Of a stretch of DNA of 64,000 nucleotides, positions 1-11,468 are shown one piece after another. The stretch comes from Monosporascus cannonballus (Eukaryota; Ascomycota; Sordariomycetes; Xylariales). The notes under the pieces were generated by a model. That model was not told the origin of the DNA and made no database searches. It saw only the letters and a program-made list of their open reading frames with translations. The number at the start of each line of letters is the position of its first letter. Position 1 is the first letter of the stretch. The DNA lies in contig QJNS01000011.1 of NCBI GenBank assembly GCA_004154925.1, positions 62,001 to 126,000 of the forward strand, given 5' to 3'. A program made the translations under genes and the position numbers.

Positions 1-2324
1 GAAGCCATGCCATTTTGCTGGCTTCTTTGGTAAGTTTGGGGCTTTGGTCTCATTTTCCTCATTTTTGGGAGCAGTGCACAATAAACGGCGGCGGGATTGC
101 TCATGTTCGCTCTGGCTCTGGCACAAATGCTGGCCTGGCTGTCAAGATTCTGCTTCGCGAAAAAAGAGTGGTGCGTGTGTTGAGTTCCAGTTCAAACCCC
201 GGCCGGTGGCTCAACCCCCCCTTGCATTCAAGATTTCCCGGGGTTGGGTGTTTCCTGATGTGGTCTGGGCGTTTCCTGATATGGTCTGGGCTGAGAGCCT
301 TTAGGACATTCTGACCATTCATAGGGGGGAGATACGGGAGTACATAGTTAATGTACCTGACTTTGTCACGTGTGGAGGACGCGAAGGCGGCCTCGCATCA
401 AGGCTGAGCGTTAATACCAGACTTCTTTTCCGTAAATGTCACACGTACGAAATACACGCATCATGTACGTACAAACCTTGGAAGTATATGATGACATTGG
501 TTGATTACCTACATTCACAGAAGACTGAAAGCGGTCCGACATGCTATGCGAGGATACCTCATCACACCCGATGATTACTATTTTCCTTTCCGTCCAGGTT
601 GTAGATAGCCGACAATACTGGAAATACATGCGACATGTGACATCCCATTGTCAGTTACATCCGTGAATAAGGCGTCGAAGCCCCGGCTAAAATTCAACGC
701 TTGTCCGTTTGCGGCTGCCCCCAAATTGATGGAAGAGACCATGTCTCATTAACTGACATCGCCAACATCAAACCCGGCAATCTCATCACCAAATTTAGTT
801 AGTTGATGCACTCCTAGTAACAGAAGGGGGATGAGCTTTTCGAACATGAAGGAGCAAGAAAAGGGAGAAGTATCACTTTTCATAACGAGAATAAAAATAG
901 AACAGATAGGTAGAATTGTATTATATGTCTCTTTCAACCTCCAGAATACTCTCTTTGGTTGCACTTATTTACCTTGCGTCGTGCATGACTACGTGCGCAA
1001 CAAGACAGTAAGCATCATGTGGTGGCCAAATAAAAATTAGTCTCGCAGCTGACGATCATAAGCATGGGCGTAAACATATCACCATCCCTGATTGAGGGTC
1101 TCATCAATCCGGTCACATCCTTTCTTTGCTGCAGCCACCTTAACCCCATTGCAAACACTAATAACTGTTGCCATGAAGCACTCAATGGGGGCATGTCGCG
1201 CAGTACCTGGTATAGCAAAGATCGAGGGCTATTTCATCCATTGTCATTGATGCTCCCAAGAGGTTCTCCTGGTATGAGGCTGCCTCTTTTCTCTGCACCG
1301 TCAATTGTGTTCCCACCATGCTTTACTACCTCCCGGCCAGCCACCAAGAGTGGTCGACGTTGTTGGTCCCGTTTCTGCAAGCTCCTTTCGTATGCCTCTC
1401 CTGGTTATTACGAGTTGCATTGCTTCGTAAAGAAGTGCATATGCCTCAACTTCAACGCGGGGTGGCTAGCTGCTAGAAATGCTGACAACCCAAGTGGAAG
1501 AAGAAAATTTTGGAATGTGGGTTGTTCCAACCGAAACCGGCCTACCTGAAGGCGGCTCAGTCCTAGAATCTCGGATCCGCGGTAGCTGAACCTTGGTCGG
1601 CGAAAAGTTGAGTCGCACTCAGTTGACGATCCAAGTGGGCTAGAGTTTCTATTCGCTCATCGCGCACTAGACAAGTGTGCGAATTTGTGTTGACTAGGAT
1701 ATGTGCTGCTGATAGCTCCAACCACCGTTTTGCCACTGGAGAGTTCAAGATGCGTCCGAAGGGAGCGATCTTTTCTCCATCGCCATTTACTAAAATCCTC
1801 TCTCATATCTCCACCATCATAGCGAAACTAGGCCTACTATAACCTACGGCAAGCCTTCTTCTACTCGCCCCCAAGCTGTTCCTGTAAGAGCAAAAAGATG
1901 GTATTGCTCTATTAGCGAAACCATCCTGATGATCGTGCTTTGGTGGTTTTTGCCAAACCGAATACGCCTTGCAACCGAGCTTGCCTTCGCGTGACGTGTC
2001 CGAATCCCGTTGGCCACCCGGACAATGAATATTGTGCGTACTGTCACTGACCAACACCAACATGTCAGTCTTCCGGTGCAGGTTTCTTGGACTTCTTTCA
2101 GCCCCGTGAAGACCAACAATCTGTTCAGGTCCTTGACGGTCAAGGATTGATCACTATGACAAATGCCATTACGGTGATACAACTCTAGGACTAACATGAA
2201 GGCGTATTATATGAAGCGTCAACTGCGTTTTGTCCTAGGCTTGTCAGGATATTGCCTGCCATATAGAATGCAGATTGTGCAAAAGAGTGGCATTCCATCC
2301 TACTGCCCCTTTCCTTTCATAACC
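1..2324. other. Left-edge stretch with no supportable gene
   Basis: I see only short open frames without a signal peptide, a recognisable domain or a convincing codon pattern. The longest, 161 codons on the plus strand at 1064-1549, has no homology I recognise, and other frames over it are equally plausible. Given the relics downstream this may be decayed DNA, but nothing specific can be named. Confidence 0.5.
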
Positions 2325-3682
2325 ATGAAGCTCTTGATCGTGAATCGTATCTATTCCGTTATACTGATATTCTTATTCCACGCTCGGCTGGCATCTCCTC
2401 GATCGAGTAATGGCATCACTACACCAACCAAGCAAGGTTGGGAGTTGCAGAATGAGCAGCTCAGCACCCACTGTACGGCGACCCTTCGGACGCCCCGAAC
2501 CTGCCAACCAACATATCCGAAGCTCGTGAAGCAGATCAGACCGAGGGCCACAGAGTTCTACCTCGAGCGCGAGGAACACTTGTTAAGGAAAGAGATATCG
2601 TATCAGCCATTGATGACTTCTCCGAATCAAGGATCAGCTGAGCAATGCGACTAACCAGGCCATCGGTTACATGATGGAAGTCGCCATGCTGATAGAACGG
2701 ATGTCGCTGAAACAGGCGAGTCTCGCGACAGCCACGACCCCGAGTATTCCAGAGACGTCCACAGGGACGTATCCTTCCGATGCCACCACCACCAGTGGTC
2801 CTGGGGTCAGTGAAACGACCCCATCCTCGAGGACAGCTGCAAGCACCATTCTAGAGATTTCACCCATTACTCTCAGCGAGGCACAATCCTCTCCTCCGGC
2901 ACCAAGCGGAGCGGGCTTCGAGGGCTCGACACTGGCTCCCTTCGTGATGATTGCCTCTCCAAGAGTTTTGGAGACCAGCCTTCCAGTTCTGTTAAGGATG
3001 ATGAAACTACAACCTCAGCTCAACCACAACCACCACCACGACCATTACAATCACTACAACTTTGCGCACGCGTAATGCAACATATGGGACAACCAGATCA
3101 CCTAATATACTATCTGTGACCCATGGTCCTAGCTCTTCTACGTCCTCTTATCCGTCCTGGCTGGATTCAGCGACGGAAAACACGTTCTCATGGGACGAGC
3201 TGACGAAGTGGAGATCGACTTTAGACACCGCTGAAGACCGGATCTCTGTGGTGACAACTACCCTCACCACGAGAACCAGAGGCGCCACGAAATATGATAC
3301 CGTTTTAATCACTTTGACATCGAGCAATCATCAGGGTGGCTCAATGGTTTGGTCCCCGTCACCAAAATCGTCATACCCGTCCAGAACCAACAGGACGTCG
3401 ACTGGGGCATCCGCACAGGAGCCAGCTCCTACGTCAAACTCATCAATCTCAGCCACACATGGAGATCCCCTATCACCAACTACAACAATCTGAACGACGG
3501 AGAGCGGGACCATCACAATACGTACTACTGCCACAGTGACACCGCTCCCCAGTTTGACTCAGGTGTTCACGGAAATACACTCGCCTTTGGGGCTTTCGAC
3601 CTCCTTAACTGACAGCTCGTTGACTGACACCGAATTCTCGTCCCACTCGTCAAATACGATTTCAGGTGTTTACTACTATTAA
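2325..3682 (+). pseudogene. Broken Ser/Thr-rich secreted or cell-wall protein gene
   Basis: The start at 2325 opens a good signal peptide (MKLLIVNRIYSVILIFLFHA followed by R-L-A-S-P) and then a short Cys-containing stretch. Coding character continues in other frames: around 2600-2700 a frame reading SAIDDFSES, then one containing LSNATNQAIGYMMEVAMLIE, then Thr/Ser/Pro-rich segments at about 2700-3000, 3020-3490 and 3500-3682, the last ending with a stop after GVYYY. At least three frame changes are needed and none coincides with a clear GT-AG intron, so I read it as one gene broken by small indels. Ser/Thr-rich secreted proteins in fungi are usually O-mannosylated surface proteins. The family is not recognised. 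A multi-intron live gene is possible but less likely. Confidence 0.5.
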
Positions 3683-4031
3683 TCCAACTTCGACTTAGCC
3701 GTACGGTCAGCGCAAGTGACAAACAAGCGAAGAACCATCTAGTAGCGGTGGCCGTCTCGGATGCACATTAGATGGCGCGGGACGTTGGTGTGCAGCCAGT
3801 GGAGATTCGACCAGGTCGGACTCATTCCCGGGGTGGTTTGAAAACTGGCCATGGGCATGGGATGGAGGGCGTTCCGGGGTAGCGCGTTTGTCTGGTCTCA
3901 AGGAAATGATAAAATCGGAAAGCGAGGTATGCTTATGTTTATGGAGCTCTAATCTCTGCATTGCGTTCTCTCCCCGTCTTAGTAATCTAGTAGGAATCCG
4001 AAACCTAATAGCGGTGCTTGTCCACGTGAGT

Positions 4032-4051
4032 GGCCGGAATGAATTCCGGCC
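4032..4051. promoter_or_regulatory. Palindrome GGCCGGAAT-GA-ATTCCGGCC, about 570 bp upstream of IDO
   Basis: This is a perfect 9-bp inverted repeat with a 2-bp centre. It shares the GGCCGGAA...TTCCGGCC arms with a second copy at 4456-4476. Inverted CGG/CCG half-sites are the usual target of dimeric Zn2Cys6 regulators in fungi, so this is a candidate operator for the downstream dioxygenase gene. Function is inferred from position and symmetry only. Confidence 0.45.
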
Positions 4052-4455
4052 TTGACCGATCCCGGCTTGAAGTGGAGACGGAGCAATCTATTACTTGACG
4101 TACTACGCCCATCACGAATCATATTATGTCCGCGGGCACCTCAACCCCAAGCAGCTGATGTCAAATGGCCACCGGGAGGAAGTAATATTCGGTAAAGGTG
4201 TTAGACTTGGCCGGTGGGTTTTGTTCCGAATGGCAGTATCTGCCGACACAAACCGGCCTCGCGGCGCTTGACATTATCCGACTATGTCGACGACACCCCT
4301 GGTGATGATCTCTCTTCAGTGCTGCGGAGGCAATGAGAACAACACTTTTCGTTTAGTGTGGGGGGTAGGGAATACTTCTCTTGGCTAACAACAGAGCGAG
4401 ACCGCCTGCGGAGTCTCATCCACGCGTCATGGTTCGGGACCTGCTCTTGGTGTGA

Positions 4456-4476
4456 TGGCCGGAACTGTTCCGGCCA
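4456..4476. promoter_or_regulatory. Palindrome TGGCCGGAA-CTG-TTCCGGCCA, about 150 bp upstream of IDO
   Basis: This is a perfect 9-bp inverted repeat with a 3-bp centre, the second copy of the motif at 4032. The proximal position (start codon at 4624) and the recurrence within 430 bp suggest a regulatory site. A TATA-like TGTATATTAA follows at about 4480-4489. Confidence 0.5.
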
Positions 4477-4623
4477 CGATGTATATTAACCGAAACTTCG
4501 GCGGTTTGAGCACCGACTCATTCTCCTCCTCTTCACAACACTGCGGATCCACGTGCCCCAACCAGAACCTTCCAAATATCCAACCCGTTTGCTGAGAGTC
4601 CCTACAAGCTGAACTTTTTCAAT

Positions 4624-6162
4624 ATGGGATCTACCCCAACCCAGTCGTCGTTCGAGGTCCTCAAGGACACTCGACCAAATGACACCTCCCTTCCTGCCTT
4701 CATGGTGTCGACCACGCGCGGCTTCCTGCCGCGGTGCGACCCTATCGTCACTCTGCCACCAGAGTTCGATGCCGTTGAGGCACTGCTCCAAGCCATGCCG
4801 GTCCGGACCCAGTCAGGCGAGCCGGGCCTACTTGCCAAGGGCGAGCTGGGGGACGCTGTGCTAGAGAAGCTTCCTGATCTTACAGAGCAGGTCGAAAAAT
4901 ACAAAGACAATCTCCCTCTGATGAATGCGCTGTATCGCGACTATTCCTTCCTGGCGTCCGCCTATCTGCTCGAGCCCTGCCACATGCGGTTCGTCAAGGG
5001 CGAGCCCTATGGGCTAGGAAGACAGGTGCTTCCCGCCCAGCTATCACGGCCTATCGCTCGGTCCGCCGAAATGTAAGACTTGCACCGGTCTCCCCCTTGT
5101 TCATCATGTAGGGTAGTGACGCTGACGTACATTAGCTGTGGCTTTTACCCCTTTATGGAATATGCGGGCTCATATGCTTTGTTTAACTATCGCCTCGAAG
5201 ACCCGAGTCGGGGGCTCGAGTACTCTAACTTGCGTCTCATCCGTGCTTTCGAGCACGGCTTGGACCCTACCTCGTCGGAGGCCGGCTTCGTGTTGGTACA
5301 CATCGACATGGTCAGGAACTCCGGCCCGCTCGTTGAAGGCACCATGGCTTGCCTCGCGGCACTGTCGCCCGACAGGGCCCTTGACGCCGCGGCCCAGCGG
5401 CGGGAGTTCAATGAGGGCCTCCGCCTGATCCTCGGCGCCATGCGCAAGGTCAACGGGGTCATGGAGACAATGTGGGCAAAGTCGAAGCCGCGGTCCTACA
5501 CCAGCTTCCGCACCTTCATCTTCGGCATCACGTCGCAGTCCATGTTCCCGGACGGTGTGGTCTACGAGGGCGTCGGCGACGGCAAGCCCCAGAGCTTCCG
5601 CGGCGAGAGCGGCGCCAACGACTCCATGATCCCGCTCCTGGACAACCTCCTGCAGGTCCAGATGCCTGACACCCCGCTCACCGAGATCCTGCGCGACTTC
5701 CGCGACTACCGGCCCAGCAACCACCGCCGCTTCCTCGCCTGGATCGCCGACCGCGCCGCTGAGCTCGGCCTCAAGGATTACGCCCTGGCGAAGAACGCTA
5801 CTGCTGCTGGTGGTGCCAGTGACGAGGAGAGCGGTCTTGTCGCGGAGTCCAGGAGCCTGTGGATCCAGGTCCTCGACCAGGTGCGCGACTTCAGGTGGCG
5901 CCACTGGTGCTTCGCCCGCGAGTACATCCTCAAGCAGACGTCCCACCCCACAGCCACCGGGGGCAGCCCCATCGTCACGTGGCTGCCGAACCAGCTTCAG
6001 GCCGTCATGGAGGAGATGTCCGAGGTGTACGAGGCCGTCGGCGGCGGCGCGGAGCTCGGGAGCGAGTGCAAGGACATCATGGATCTCGCGTATAGGCAGA
6101 GGGACACCCTTCGTAAGGAGGTGGAGAAGTACTGCCAGGAGCGCGGAGTGGCCGCCAAATGA
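4624..6162 (+). CDS. Indoleamine 2,3-dioxygenase (IDO family)
   Basis: Heme enzyme that opens the indole ring of tryptophan to give N-formylkynurenine, the first step of the kynurenine/NAD route; expected to be cytosolic. Exons 4624-5072 and 5136-6162 are joined across a 63-nt intron (GTAAGA...ATTAG) and give 491 residues, a normal length for a fungal IDO. Visible family blocks are SQSMFPDGVVYEGV near residue 285, FRGESGANDS near 303-312, the proximal heme-ligand histidine in PSNHRRFL at about residue 346, and TGGSPIVTWL near 424, corresponding to the GTGGT-type motif. The joined reading ...AEICGFYPFMEY is continuous with the family. Fungi often carry several IDO paralogs and not all are efficient tryptophan dioxygenases, so the physiological substrate is inferred. 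The gene is intact although broken genes flank it on both sides. Two palindromes upstream suggest specific control. Confidence 0.93.
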
Positions 6163-7261
6163 GCGCGTGAGGGGGGGTTACTGTCGGTGAAGACATATAG
6201 TCTGGTTGTCCATTCTTTATCGGCATCCGCGATTCAATACCATCACGATCCATGAGCTTCTGGTTTATGTCGCTATTATCACATGTGCTGTTAGTAGAGT
6301 AGCCGAACCCAAGCCCCGGACTTGTTTCTCCCGGAACCTGCAAGCAACTCATTATTCAAGATTCCATCTGCTTCACAATCGACTATTAGGTTAGTAAGTT
6401 GATTTTGGCATCTTCCATGGCGAACTCCACATCCTCACATGTTATACCGGCCCCTTCGCTGCATACACTATTGATAGACCAGCATTCTCTAAATCCGTAT
6501 GTTTTACCTTCTCTCAGCCTTTAGGCGTGTTCTGTCCCTGAATTAGGCTTTGACTAGCTCGCGCCGAGGAGGAAGTCGTGGTTTCTAGAGAGCTGACGCT
6601 GCTCGTTGCTCTCGTCGGCCTCTTGTGTCCTTCTCGAACGCCCAGCATGCCTGGCCTTCAGGCTGTTGATGATTCAGTTGCTGGCGGATGCGCCTTCATC
6701 AAGTCCTTGATGAGTTGAGTCTGTAGTCTTAAGACTTAAGTAGTTCATGGACGCGGCTGGGAGTTCATAGATTATGAAGTAACATAAGAGGTAGAAAGGG
6801 TCGAATTCGCATAGCTTATTGGTCCCCTGTTCGGGGACTTTGAGTTGGTGGTCGGTGTCACTGAATCCCGTCCCTATCGATGCTTCCAAGGCTGTGTGCT
6901 ATCGAGAGTGCATATTTGTCGAGGCAAGGGGATCATCGCTGCCCTGCTCTATCGTACCACCAATATGCGCCTTTGCATACTTGGTACCGATTCGATTGGC
7001 CATCATCTCTCTTGCAGCCATTGCCACCTCATTGGTCACGTCAGAGGGGATACTTAACGCGGTGTTTCCCTATTGTACCTGAAGTTGCACTTCTGTCGCC
7101 CTAGTGCTTTTACGTGAGCCACCATATCATTGGCAGGCAACAAGGGACTACTCATGTCAGTCAGGTAAGGGGCACAAGTTAAGGGTGTGACTAAGATATA
7201 AGATACAGGGAAGGTTCAGGTGATTACTACACCCTTATTGCGGCTATTATTTTATTACTTT
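6163..7261. other. Intergenic region, nothing recognised
   Basis: Short overlapping frames occur at 6674-7104 but none has a recognisable domain. The N-terminal nucleotide-binding segment expected before the monooxygenase relic at 7262 is not detectable here. Confidence 0.45.
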
Positions 7262-8016
7262 TTACAATGCTTCCGCGATATCGGTCTCGAGGACGAGTGC
7301 CTGAGGCTCGGAATGCACGGTCGATCCTTCGAAGCTTTCCGCTGGTACCGCAGCCGAGCTGGTGAGGGGTACGGGGAGGTTCTGGCCTGGGCATCGCCCC
7401 CCGAATACGAAAGTAGGTATGCCTTTGCTTGCACCGCCTGTTCTCCTCTCGCACCTATCTTATACTGACAGCAGTGACATCCCATAGAGGGAGACGGCTC
7501 GCGCATCGCCTTGCGAGTGGATAGACCGGCCTCAGTAGGAGATGGAGCCGCTTCTAGTCAAGTACGCTCCGCATCACGATTTCCATATCCGCTCCTCGAC
7601 GAAGCTCGTCAGCGGGGAGCGGAAGTACGACGCGGTGGCCTGCGCTATGCGATGCCTCATCACTGGGAGCAACTTCGAAATCCGCACGAAGTACATCTTC
7701 GGGGCCGACAGCGACCGGAGCAAGGTGGCGCACTCGCTGGGCTTCAGCCTCGACCACAGGCCTTCCGCCGGCGTCGCACCAACATCTTCGTGATCGCCGA
7801 ACTCGACCATTTGATGATGCTCTCGGTCCGCCAGGCGCAGCTGCACTGCATAATGGGGCCGGCGATCACGTCCAGGTTTGCGAAGTTCAGCGTTGCGCCC
7901 ATCCTGTAGGTGATCAGGCCCCGGAACCAGTGACTGCTGGTCTGCATCGTGCCAGGCGGTACGAAGAACTCCCCTTCAGGGACCTGACTCCACAGCGCCG
8001 GGAGATGCGCGAGTAG
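7262..8016 (+). pseudogene. N-terminal/middle relic of an FAD-dependent aromatic monooxygenase
   Basis: The piece reads CFRDIGLEDECLRLGMHG and continues to ...ASPPEYE, then a plausible intron (GTAGGT at about 7411 to ATAG at about 7486), then SPCEWIDRPQ, an in-frame TAG at 7536, and EMEPLLVKYAPHHDFHIR, ITGSNFEIRTKYIFGADSDR and SKVAHSLGF. These match the FAD-binding domain of the phenol 2-monooxygenase/PheA-TfdB-like class, whose GADGGRS motif appears here as GADSDRS. A frameshift near 7775 moves the reading to NIFVIAELDHLMM and a block containing QAQLHCIMGP, and a TGA at 7931 replaces an expected Trp. The N-terminal GxGxxG dinucleotide-binding motif is missing. It is clearly non-functional. 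A C-terminal fragment of the same class lies at 11287-11468. Confidence 0.7.
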
Positions 8017-8900
8017 GTTCGGGTGAGATCGGTCAATTACGATGCCCGAATCAAATCAACCGCCACACAATCTACCCAGTACGGCTCGTCCTTTGTATCG
8101 TTATTGCCCGAGTTGGAGGAAGCCCATCTGATCACATTATAATGGGTCATGGTTGTCAGACGATGTTGATGTGTTGAAAGACGACATGGAGTGGTTAGCG
8201 CACAGGCCGCCTAGTTCAGCCGCCATTTTGAGTGAGCTTTAACCCCATATGGCGTTCTCAAAATGAGCCTCAGCCAGTAACGGCGTCGCTAGTCGAAAAG
8301 GTGCTACCAAATACAACATCCGCTCTTGCTGGGAGGGGGCAAAATATTGGCACCATATGCGCCATTGCCATTGTCCAGATGAGGCCCTGACACCAGCTCA
8401 TAACCAACTCGACAGTCTGTAACCGAAGCCAAGTCTTCGGAGTAGTGTGAGGGAGGAACCACCTACGAAAAATTACCCGCGAAGATTCAGACCTGACCTA
8501 TCCATTTCTTATCACTATTTATATAGGACCTATTACGATTATTTTATATGATTTTAACTCTAAGTTTTAATTTTCTGATAATTTTTAACGTTGCTTATAT
8601 CATTTCTATATATATATATATTGACAAGTCTAATATTTCGTAGATACCGCGAACTTGGATGGGTACTATGAAACCCTGACATCACACACAGAAGCATATA
8701 ACTGAAGAAGAAGTGTATTAACAGGTTGCCTGACCTCGAGAAGGTCCTAGCTTGAAAGTGAAGGTAGCGAACCCTCCTTTTATACACGTAAATACAGCTG
8801 TGGCTGAGAGGAAAAGGTACCAGGGGTGCATAAAGTAATCTCCGCTAGGGCTGACTGGCGTTGTTAGGTCTGACAGGTACTGGACCCGGTGGTTGCTTAT

Positions 8901-8925
8901 GGGTTACCCCACGGGTACCCGTTCC
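8901..8925. repeat. Dispersed GGGTTACC...ACGGGTACC motif, copy A
   Basis: This 25-bp sequence is nearly the same as 32881-32904: both read GGGTwACC, then yACGGGTACCy, then a TTCC end. Short GGGTA-containing repeats near ends are typical of fungal hAT-type elements, so both sites may mark degenerate hAT-derived sequence. That interpretation is inference. Confidence 0.35.
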
Positions 8926-10265
8926 TTCACCCTACTTCGCGAACGTTACACACTGTAGGAATATATAACTATATTACGCTTGAACTATTAACGCAGTTCG
9001 AGCGCCCGATGTTTTGCAATAATCCAATACACACTTTGAGTCCAGCTTCTCACATCCGTATTTGTCAAAGTTCACCTCTCGCAGCGATTTTCCTCGCCGA
9101 GGTTAGGAGTCCTAGATTTCCTATGTGGGATGTTCGAGGCTGGCTGAAATAAGTGACAGCATGATCTATAGGTTAGAAATATTTGACATGCGGCGCTACG
9201 TTGCGAATTTGCATATGTCACGGACACCATCTCGCCTCGATCCGTCTTGGTATAGACCTCTGAATAATGACTTAATCACGTACAACATCTTGCAGGGTGT
9301 ACTAACTTGGCTTGCCTAGCATCACGGTTGGTTAGGTATCATGTTATCATCTACTATCCTTATTTGTAGACTGATCAATTGAGAGATTAGTCTAGGTCAC
9401 TAATCCTTAATAGAACCTCGAGATACACCTTGTGACCAGCTTATTCGCTCCCTACTTTACGTATTGCAAACTATGCGACAGTATGGCTACGGAGTCATTC
9501 AAAACCTGGGCGTGATTTTCAGTGGGCCGCGGCAGGATTCGACGTCTAGATACAAGAGTGAAAGTTCGTTGTTACGACTTTAATCGAGTGGCTCTAGGAG
9601 CCACTCCACAACTTCTGGCTCCACGAGTCTCTAGGACTACATTTACAAAGTCGAGCATTAGACCTGGTGCAGCCTCCTTTGCTACATTGCTAAATGAAGC
9701 AGGAGATAAGGCCCCCTTTTCCAGAATCCGCTTACTAGCGGCTCTAGTCTCTACATAGAGTAGTAGCGACTAAATCGAATTTTCTCTTCAGCAGAAATGG
9801 GGAAATTCAATATGGCCGATACTACCACATCGCCGTCTAAAGCAGTATGACCAACTAGGCAAAATATGAAATGCTTGGAACACTGTCCGTCGTCGGCCAG
9901 ACAGGATACACTGCAGTTTAACAGCGTGAACAGCGGGTTCCACGCATAGTAGATTCGGACTTGGTTTGGTAGGCGAGAGTGCTTGGATTCCTATCATTGA
10001 CAGAGCGATCGACTCATCACTAAGTTTGGCACACCGTTTAACGCATTACCCGTCATTGCTATCGTTCATGGAGGGCTGAGGGCTGATTCTTATAGAGCCT
10101 TATAGGCCCACATATGCATCATGCAATGCTTCATGCAAACAATATGCAAGCATTTCCCCATTTCACCGAAATCTGCCCTCGTCCTACGAGTGTTAGTCTT
10201 ATGGGACATGTGATATAATTACTGATTCGAAAAGGACTCCGATTGGGAGTGTGCTAGACGCTGGA

Positions 10266-10276
10266 TTATATAAAGG
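10266..10276 (+). promoter_or_regulatory. TATA box of the small secreted protein gene
   Basis: TTATATAAAGG lies about 150 bp upstream of the start codon at 10425, a normal distance for a fungal core promoter with a short 5' leader. It is the best-formed TATA box in the left part of the window. Confidence 0.5.
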
Positions 10277-10424
10277 GGCGACTTGTCTCCTGATATTTCG
10301 TCTCGATCATAATTAGCTTCGATAACTCTAATCATTCTACCTATTTATTTCCTAACCGAACCATCTCTCGGTTCCTCACGGCTGTTGGTTAAGTTCACTC
10401 TCATCAGTTACATTACGTCCCATC

Positions 10425-10891
10425 ATGGTTTGTTTGAGACGGCTGCCTCTTCTCGTTGCTGGCCTCGGCGCTCTGACAATGCCTGCCTACGCTACCACCA
10501 CACTCTTCCAATACTGTGTGGACAAAAACTTCCAAAACTGCCACTCGATTTGTGGAAACCCTGGCCAATGCAGTATGTTTCCACCTCCAAATTCTCATAT
10601 GGACTAGTATGAGATAGCGGGCTGGTATTGATTCATGCTCTATGCTTCTAGTCCCTGTTCCTGTCGGCCTCAGCTCCGCGAGGGCTGCCTCTGGATACAG
10701 ATGCTACATCTACAATGAGTAGGAAGCCCAATCCGCACTCGTGAAGATTAGCCTTAACTGATTCCGTAACTAGGAACACGCTCTGCAGGGGCAATCGTGG
10801 GGGGCCCATCACCTATGATGACCGTAGTTATGACTTAGCGATTTTTGGTTGGGAGGACATTACTCAGAGCATTCAGTGCGAATCAGCCTGA
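10425..10891 (+). CDS. Small secreted cysteine-rich protein (effector-like)
   Basis: Three exons, 10425-10572, 10652-10718 and 10774-10891, are joined across two small introns (GTATGT...TTCTAG and GTAGGA...AACTAG, the second with CTGAT and CTAAC-like elements before the acceptor). They give 110 residues. Without splicing every frame stops quickly; with it the frame is uninterrupted and ends in ...SIQCESA. Residues 1-23 form a signal peptide (hydrophobic LPLLVAGLGALTMPAYA). The mature chain of about 87 residues has seven cysteines, four of them in the first 26 residues, and a C-terminal half with GGPITYDDRSYD and FGWEDI that resembles compact beta-rich secreted fungal proteins. It has its own TATA box. 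No specific family is assigned; an extracellular role such as host or microbe interaction is inference. It lies between the two pieces of a dead monooxygenase. Confidence 0.72.
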
Positions 10892-11286
10892 GTATTATAG
10901 TGAGGCATCATAACGCCTAGACAACCTCTAGTAGTGCCTCCATTCAGTTGCCACCTAGGTGGTACGATCCAGTTTCTTTTGTGGAGGTTTAGCTGATTTT
11001 CAATTGTTCAGTCTGGGATTCTGTTCCAGGTTACTCATTACAATAGGGGTGGGGAGCAGCCAAATATAGGCTGTTAACTCCTTTGTCCTTGCAATACTAA
11101 GGCCACAAATCAACGCCCTTTTAATCTTTTCAAAGCTCCAACAACAAACCACTACATCTGCCGATATATATACTTATTATTCGTCTCACTGTGATCTCAT
11201 ACAAAAACCAGCATTCTGTCTACTGACGGGCGTCAACGGCGGGGACTATCTCGGGATATACGGGGATACCGATCTGTAGCTATGGG

Positions 11287-11468
11287 ATGGGATTCGGTCT
11301 GGATTACCACGACGTCTACCGCGACTGGTATGCGAGAAGGGAGGTGGACGGGTCGGTTGTGTGCTCGTGGGCCCCGACGGATACGTCGCATAGCGATCTC
11401 CGAAGATGGTGCCGGACTGCGAGGACAAGCTTATGCGGGTCTTGGATAAAATCCTGTCAAAGGGATAG
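11287..11468 (+). pseudogene. C-terminal relic of an FAD-dependent aromatic monooxygenase
   Basis: The reading GFGLDYHDVYRDWYARREVDG shifts frame to CVLVGPDGYVA, then an in-frame TAG at 11391 where the family has Trp (VAWRS), then RSPKMVPDCEDKLMRVLDKI and a final stop. VRPDGYVAWRS is the conserved signature of the C-terminal thioredoxin-like domain of phenol-hydroxylase-type FAD monooxygenases. The frame change and stop make it non-functional. The middle of the protein, including the usual GDAAH flavin-binding block, is not found between here and the N-terminal relic at 7262-8016. The two pieces could come from one gene that was split and partly deleted, or from two genes. Confidence 0.5.

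Larger units (their letters stand above)
3683..4623. other. Intergenic region upstream of the IDO gene
   Basis: No coding region is seen. The stretch carries two closely similar palindromes, listed separately, and serves as the upstream region of the dioxygenase gene starting at 4624. Confidence 0.6.
8017..10424. other. Gene-poor, partly AT-rich stretch between two monooxygenase relics
   Basis: No gene is seen. It holds an AT-rich patch at about 8500-8650 with a short (TA)n run at about 8610-8622, one copy of a dispersed GGGTTACC/ACGGGTACC motif at 8901-8925, a perfect 7-bp hairpin GTGGCTC-TAG-GAGCCAC at 9588-9604, and the promoter of the small secreted protein gene at its right end. Confidence 0.45.

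Noticed and set aside
1064..1549. 161-codon plus-strand frame near the left edge
   Set aside because: Cys-rich by composition but without signal peptide, motif or splice structure; the opposite strand reads equally well in pieces.
5170..5946. Long 258-codon open frame on the minus strand inside the IDO gene
   Set aside because: It is antisense to a well-supported IDO exon. It has repetitive Ala/Val/Glu/Gly composition without domains, typical of the shadow of GC-rich third codon positions.
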